A stretch of 9,811 bases of DNA from Caryophanales bacterium UBA1231 (lineage in GTDB: Bacteria > Bacillota_I > Bacilli_A > ML615J-28 > CAG-313), in NCBI GenBank assembly GCA_002309035.1, contig DBWT01000064.1, forward strand, positions 1-9,811. Reading direction: 5' to 3'. The notes beneath the pieces were generated by a model. It searched no databases and had not been told where the DNA came from. It was given only the letters and a program-made list of their open reading frames with translations. The translations under genes and the position numbers were made by a program. Shown here piece after piece: positions 7,128-9,811 of the stretch (its first letter is position 1; each line of letters starts with the position of its first letter).

Positions 7128-7338
7128 AGATGATGTTTTTGAAGTTGAAGGTATCGTTGAAGAAGTACTACCAAGTACTACTTTCAAAGTCAAATTAACA
7201 AATGGTCATGTTATCACGGCCCACGTTTCTGGTAAAATCCGCATGCATACGATACGCATTTTACCAGGTGATAAGGTAACAGTCGAAATATCACCATATG
7301 ATATAACACGTGGACGTATTACTTATCGTCATAAGTAA
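7120..7338 (+). CDS. infA: translation initiation factor IF-1
   Basis: A 72-residue S1/OB-fold protein, exactly the normal IF-1 length. It binds the 30S A-site during initiation and assists IF-2 and IF-3. Family features are [17 protein letters not shown] at the start, [16 protein letters not shown] in the middle (about residues 28-43), and [17 protein letters not shown] then RGRITYRHK at the end. The ATG lies within the end of map, 8 bp before its end, and AAGGAG at 7105-7110 is 9 nt upstream. Because map and infA overlap, the small KOW-domain (L14-like) gene found between them in Bacillus is missing here. Confidence 0.98.
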   Translation: MSKDDVFEVEGIVEEVLPSTTFKVKLTNGHVITAHVSGKIRMHTIRILPGDKVTVEISPYDITRGRITYRHK

Positions 7339-7373
7339 TTAAAAATATATTATTAAACAAATGGAGGTTTATT

Positions 7374-7490
7374 ATGAAGGTTAGACCATCGGTAAAACCT
7401 ATTTGCGATAAATGCAAAGTTATTAAAAGAAAAGGTCGTGTTATGGTAATCTGTTCAGCTTACCCTAAACACAAACAAAGACAAGGATAA
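7374..7490 (+). CDS. rpmJ: 50S ribosomal protein L36, zinc-binding form
   Basis: A 38-residue protein that is clearly L36: [16 protein letters not shown] at the start and YPKHKQRQG at the end. L36 stabilises 23S rRNA near the base of the L7/L12 stalk. The zinc ligands Cys11, Cys14, Cys27 and His33 are all present, so it is the zinc-dependent (C+) form. It has one more residue between Cys27 and His33 than the 37-residue Bacillus type, as also occurs in the 38-residue proteobacterial form. The start has GGAGG at 7363-7367, 6 nt upstream. The 35-nt gap after infA is AT-rich, without a convincing promoter or hairpin. Confidence 0.97.
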   Translation: MKVRPSVKPICDKCKVIKRKGRVMVICSAYPKHKQRQG

Positions 7491-7509
7491 GAGGAGGCAC
7501 ATAGATTAT

Positions 7510-7875
7510 ATGGCACGTATATCAGGTGTAGATATTCCTAATGATAAACATGTGGTAATATCTCTTACTTATATTTATGGTATCGGCAGACCTACTGCCC
7601 AAAAGATCTTAAGTGATGCTGGTGTTGATCCAGAAAAAAGAGTTAAAAATTTAACTGAAGAAGAATTAACAAAAATTCGTCAAGAAGTAGCTAAGTACAA
7701 TGTTGAAGGTGACTTAAGAAGAGACGTTGCATTAAACATCAAACGTTTAATGGAAATTGGTAGTTATAGAGGACTTCGTCATAGAAGAGGACTTCCTGTT
7801 AGAGGTCAAAGAACTAGAACTAACGCTCGTACTCGTAAAGGCCCAGCTAAGACTGTAGCTAATAAGAAGAAATAG
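7510..7875 (+). CDS. rpsM: 30S ribosomal protein S13
   Basis: A 121-residue S13, a 30S head protein that contacts L5 (bridge B1b) and the P-site tRNA. It begins [20 protein letters not shown], with the helix-hairpin-helix-like [14 protein letters not shown] (about residues 22-35). The signature [20 protein letters not shown] and the [12 protein letters not shown] tail follow. The ending KTVANKKK is normal for Bacilli. The start ATG is 12 nt after AGGAGG (7492-7497), and the intervening in-frame codons offer no alternative start. rpmJ-rpsM-rpsK is the standard start of the alpha region. Confidence 0.98.
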   Translation: MARISGVDIPNDKHVVISLTYIYGIGRPTAQKILSDAGVDPEKRVKNLTEEELTKIRQEVAKYNVEGDLRRDVALNIKRLMEIGSYRGLRHRRGLPVRGQRTRTNARTRKGPAKTVANKKK

Positions 7876-7887
7876 GAGGCGTCAATA

Positions 7888-8274
7888 ATGGCTAAAAAAG
7901 TTGTTCGTAAACGTCGTGTTAAAAAGAATATACCTTTAGGTGTTGCACATATTCATTCAACATTTAACAACACAATCGTAACTATTACAGATCCTCAAGG
8001 CAACGCTGTTGCATGGAGCTGTGCTGGTGCTGTTGGTTTCAAAGGTAGTAAAAAATCTACTCCATTCGCTGCTCAAATGGCATCTGAAGCTGCTGCAAAA
8101 GCTGCAATGGAAAATGGTATGCAAAAAGTTGAAGTTATGGTTAAAGGTCCAGGACCTGGCCGTGAAGCTGCAATCAGATCACTTGCAGTTGCTGGTTTAC
8201 AAATTACATCAATTCAAGACTGTACTCCAGTTCCACACAATGGCTGCCGTCCACCAAAGAGACCTCGTGGATAA
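7888..8274 (+). CDS. rpsK: 30S ribosomal protein S11
   Basis: A 128-residue S11, which lies on the 30S platform near the mRNA exit, next to the E-site. Family blocks are [21 protein letters not shown] (about 15-35), [36 protein letters not shown], and the invariant C-terminal [16 protein letters not shown]. The Asn118-Gly119 pair corresponds to the site that becomes isoaspartate in E. coli S11. The start has AGGAGG (7874-7879) 8 nt upstream, overlapping the rpsM TAG stop. The next gene is rpoA, with no rpsD between, as in Bacillota. A +2-frame open reading frame across it is a shadow. Confidence 0.98.
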   Translation: MAKKVVRKRRVKKNIPLGVAHIHSTFNNTIVTITDPQGNAVAWSCAGAVGFKGSKKSTPFAAQMASEAAAKAAMENGMQKVEVMVKGPGPGREAAIRSLAVAGLQITSIQDCTPVPHNGCRPPKRPRG

Positions 8275-8338
8275 TTATTAATTTATAATTTAATAATTTA
8301 AATACATAATTCATATTTCATTTACAGGAGGAAAATAA
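8275..8338 (+). other. AT-rich gap before rpoA with a weak inverted repeat and promoter-like boxes
   Basis: This is the longest intergenic stretch of the window. A perfect 9-bp A/T-only inverted repeat (aattattaa at 8273-8281, ttaataatt at 8290-8298, 8-nt loop) begins within the rpsK stop codon. It has no G/C pair and no following T-run of terminator type. Overlapping it are promoter-like boxes: TTTATA at 8282-8287 (4/6 to TTGACA) and CATAAT at 8305-8310 (5/6 to TATAAT), 17 nt apart. In DNA this AT-rich both could be chance. A good SD (AGGAGG, 8326-8331) precedes rpoA by 7 nt. Confidence 0.25.
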
Positions 8339-9478
8339 ATGAAAAATCTAAGCTTTATTAAACCTAGTATTACATTAGATGAAAAGTATATTAATGAAAC
8401 AAATTATTGTAAAGTATATATTTCACCTCTAGAAAGAGGCTATGGTCAAACACTAGGTAATTCATTACGGAGAGTGTTATTATCATCACTTCCTGGTGCT
8501 GCTGCTGTCGCAGTTTCCATTAATGATGTCCAACATGAATTTAGCACGGTTCCCGGTGTTAGAGAGGATGTTACGGAAATCATTTTGAATCTTAAAAAAG
8601 TTATCTTTACAATTAATAGAGATAAAGATGCTGTAGGCAACTTTGAAGTTGACGGAAAAGTATATGAATCAACATTAGAAGTTGAAAATCCAGCTGACAG
8701 TAATGAAGAAAGATATTTAACTGCTGGTGATATCAATACTAATTTCATCCAAGTTATTCCACAAGATGAAGAATCAATGCCTGAAGTTACAGTTGTAAAC
8801 CCTGAACAGGTTATCGCAACCCTAGCTCCTGGTGCTAAAGTTACTATGACTTTACGTATTAAAAAAGGTGTTGGTTATGTTGGAGCTGATGAAAATAAAA
8901 ACTATTGTAAAAATGGTAACAACAGAGTTATTGGTTTAATTCCAATTGATTCAATCTTTACACCAGTTACTAAATGTCGTTATGAAGTATCTAAAACACG
9001 TTATGAAAATAATTTCAACTGTGATTTACTTACTCTTGAAGTTTGGACTAACAATTCAATCAAACCTACTGATGCTATTTCAATCGCATCAACAATGTTA
9101 GCACAACACTTCAATTTAATTTCTGAATTCAATGAATTGATTTCTCAACAAACATTCATTGAAGAAGTAGAAGAAACAAAACCAACAAATTCAAAACTAA
9201 AACTTACGATTGAAGATTTAAACCTTTCAGTTCGTTCATACAATTGCTTACGTCGTGCAAACATTCACACTGTTGGTGAATTAACACAAAAGACGCAAGA
9301 AGAAATGATGAAAGTTCGTAATTTAGGTAACAAATCATTAAAAGAAGTTATTCAAAAACTTCATGAAATTGGTCTATCATTTAAGAATTCAACATATGTA
9401 TTTGATGATGATGAAGATGATGAAGACGAAATTGTTGATGAAGTTGATGATCTAGAATATGATGAAAATGAAGAATAA
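8339..9478 (+). CDS. rpoA: RNA polymerase alpha subunit, enlarged, with acidic C-terminal tail
   Basis: Alpha dimerises to scaffold assembly of RNA polymerase, and its C-terminal domain binds UP elements and activators. The N-terminal domain is clear: SPLERGYGQTLGNSLRRVLL (about 29-48), HEFSTVPGVREDV (66-78), GVGYVGADENKN and VIGLIPIDSIFTPV (about 197-210), LLTLEVWTN. The C-terminal domain (about 288-347) keeps the DNA-binding determinants: VRSYNCL (Arg299, Asn302) and VRNLGNKSLKEV (Gly330, Lys332, Ser333). At 379 residues it is about 65 longer than the Bacillus protein. My alignment from memory puts about 29 extra residues in N-terminal subdomain 2 (roughly 93-152) and about 27 at the C-terminus, where residues 356-379 contain 18 Asp/Glu. 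Both ends of the frame are firm: SD at 8326-8331, TAA at the end. Confidence 0.98.
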   Translation: MKNLSFIKPSITLDEKYINETNYCKVYISPLERGYGQTLGNSLRRVLLSSLPGAAAVAVSINDVQHEFSTVPGVREDVTEIILNLKKVIFTINRDKDAVGNFEVDGKVYESTLEVENPADSNEERYLTAGDINTNFIQVIPQDEESMPEVTVVNPEQVIATLAPGAKVTMTLRIKKGVGYVGADENKNYCKNGNNRVIGLIPIDSIFTPVTKCRYEVSKTRYENNFNCDLLTLEVWTNNSIKPTDAISIASTMLAQHFNLISEFNELISQQTFIEEVEETKPTNSKLKLTIEDLNLSVRSYNCLRRANIHTVGELTQKTQEEMMKVRNLGNKSLKEVIQKLHEIGLSFKNSTYVFDDDEDDEDEIVDEVDDLEYDENEE

Positions 9479-9497
9479 TTAAAAGGAGATTATTAAT

Positions 9498-9811
9498 ATG
9501 TCAATGGGTTATCGTACATTTGGTCGCAAATCTTCTCAAAGAAAAGCATTATTTCGCGATCTAATTACAGATTTAATTATTAATGGTCGAATTGAAACAA
9601 CAGAAGCAAAAGCTAAAGATTTAAGAATGCTTGCTGATAGAATGGTAACATTAGGCAAGAAAAACACTTTAGCATCTCGTCGTCAAGCAGCTAAACTTGT
9701 TCGTTTTGAAAAAGCTGAAGATGGTCAATTCGCTATTCAAAAGTTATTCTCTGAAATTGCACCTAAATATCAAGAACGAAACGGTGGTTACACACGTGTT
9801 CTTAAGCTTGG
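9498..9811 (+). CDS. rplQ: 50S ribosomal protein L17, 5' part only
   Basis: The first 104 codons of L17, open to the window edge. L17 lies on the solvent face of the 50S near the exit tunnel. Visible family stretches are [19 protein letters not shown] at the start, [53 protein letters not shown] up to the edge. By comparison with roughly 120-residue homologues only about 15-20 residues are missing. The ATG at 9498 is preferred because AGGAG (9484-9488) is 9 nt upstream. A second in-frame ATG at 9504, closer to the usual MSYRKLGR start, would be 15 nt away. rplQ following rpoA is the universal end of the alpha operon. Confidence 0.97.
   Translation, partial: MSMGYRTFGRKSSQRKALFRDLITDLIINGRIETTEAKAKDLRMLADRMVTLGKKNTLASRRQAAKLVRFEKAEDGQFAIQKLFSEIAPKYQERNGGYTRVLKL

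Noticed and set aside
7339..7373. TATATT at 7346-7351 as a promoter for rpmJ
   Set aside because: The expected -35 position reads TTATCG (3/6 match) with no extended -10. Chance is likely in this AT-rich gap.
8009..8281. Plus-strand 90-codon frame overlapping rpsK
   Set aside because: The Leu/Lys-rich translation ([15 protein letters not shown]) is a frame-shifted reading of the Ala-rich S11 gene. It has no SD and no family match.
8446..8748. Minus-strand 100-codon frame within rpoA
   Set aside because: Antisense shadow of the conserved alpha N-terminal domain.

Overview
This window is a stretch of the conserved S10/spc/alpha ribosomal-protein supercluster from an AT-rich Gram-positive bacterium. 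It holds 21 genes, all on the + strand: 19 complete ones and a truncated gene at each edge (rpmC at the left, rplQ at the right). The order is rpmC-rpsQ-rplN-rplX-rplE-rpsN-rpsH-rplF-rplR-rpsE-rpmD-rplO-secY-adk-map-infA-rpmJ-rpsM-rpsK-rpoA-rplQ. It is the Bacillota layout: adk, map and infA lie between secY and rpmJ, and rpsD (S4) is absent between rpsK and rpoA. The zinc-type short S14, the Cys4 zinc lid in adenylate kinase and Bacilli-like protein sequences agree. I infer a low-GC Bacillota or Mycoplasmatota-type lineage that keeps the standard code (Trp is TGG in the full-length frames), such as an Erysipelotrichia, Acholeplasma-like or RF39-like organism. The exact lineage cannot be fixed from this window.

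Layout. Positions 1-4387 are the end of the S10 part and the spc ribosomal proteins, packed with 5-20 nt gaps. Positions 4390-5682 encode SecY, the translocon channel. Positions 5711-7338 carry adk, map and infA, with adk/map overlapping by 14 bp and map/infA by 8 bp. Positions 7374-8274 carry rpmJ, rpsM and rpsK. After the longest gap (64 nt, A/T-only in its first 30 nt and nearly so beyond) come rpoA (8339-9478) and the start of rplQ. I see no convincing terminator, tRNA, mobile element, CRISPR array or strong internal promoter, so the region looks like one long transcription unit started upstream of the window. Ribosome assembly, translation initiation (IF1), protein export (SecY), N-terminal Met removal (Map), adenylate balance (Adk) and transcription (RpoA) are thus co-expressed.

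No new biological system is visible; this is core housekeeping DNA. The points worth a second look are variations on conserved parts. RpoA is about 65 residues longer than the usual Bacillus protein, with a strongly acidic C-terminal tail and extra residues in its N-terminal domain. SecY has Lys where a nearly invariant cytoplasmic-loop Arg is expected. L24 carries two insertions. Stop codons are repeatedly built into the Shine-Dalgarno sequence of the next gene (TAGGAGG).
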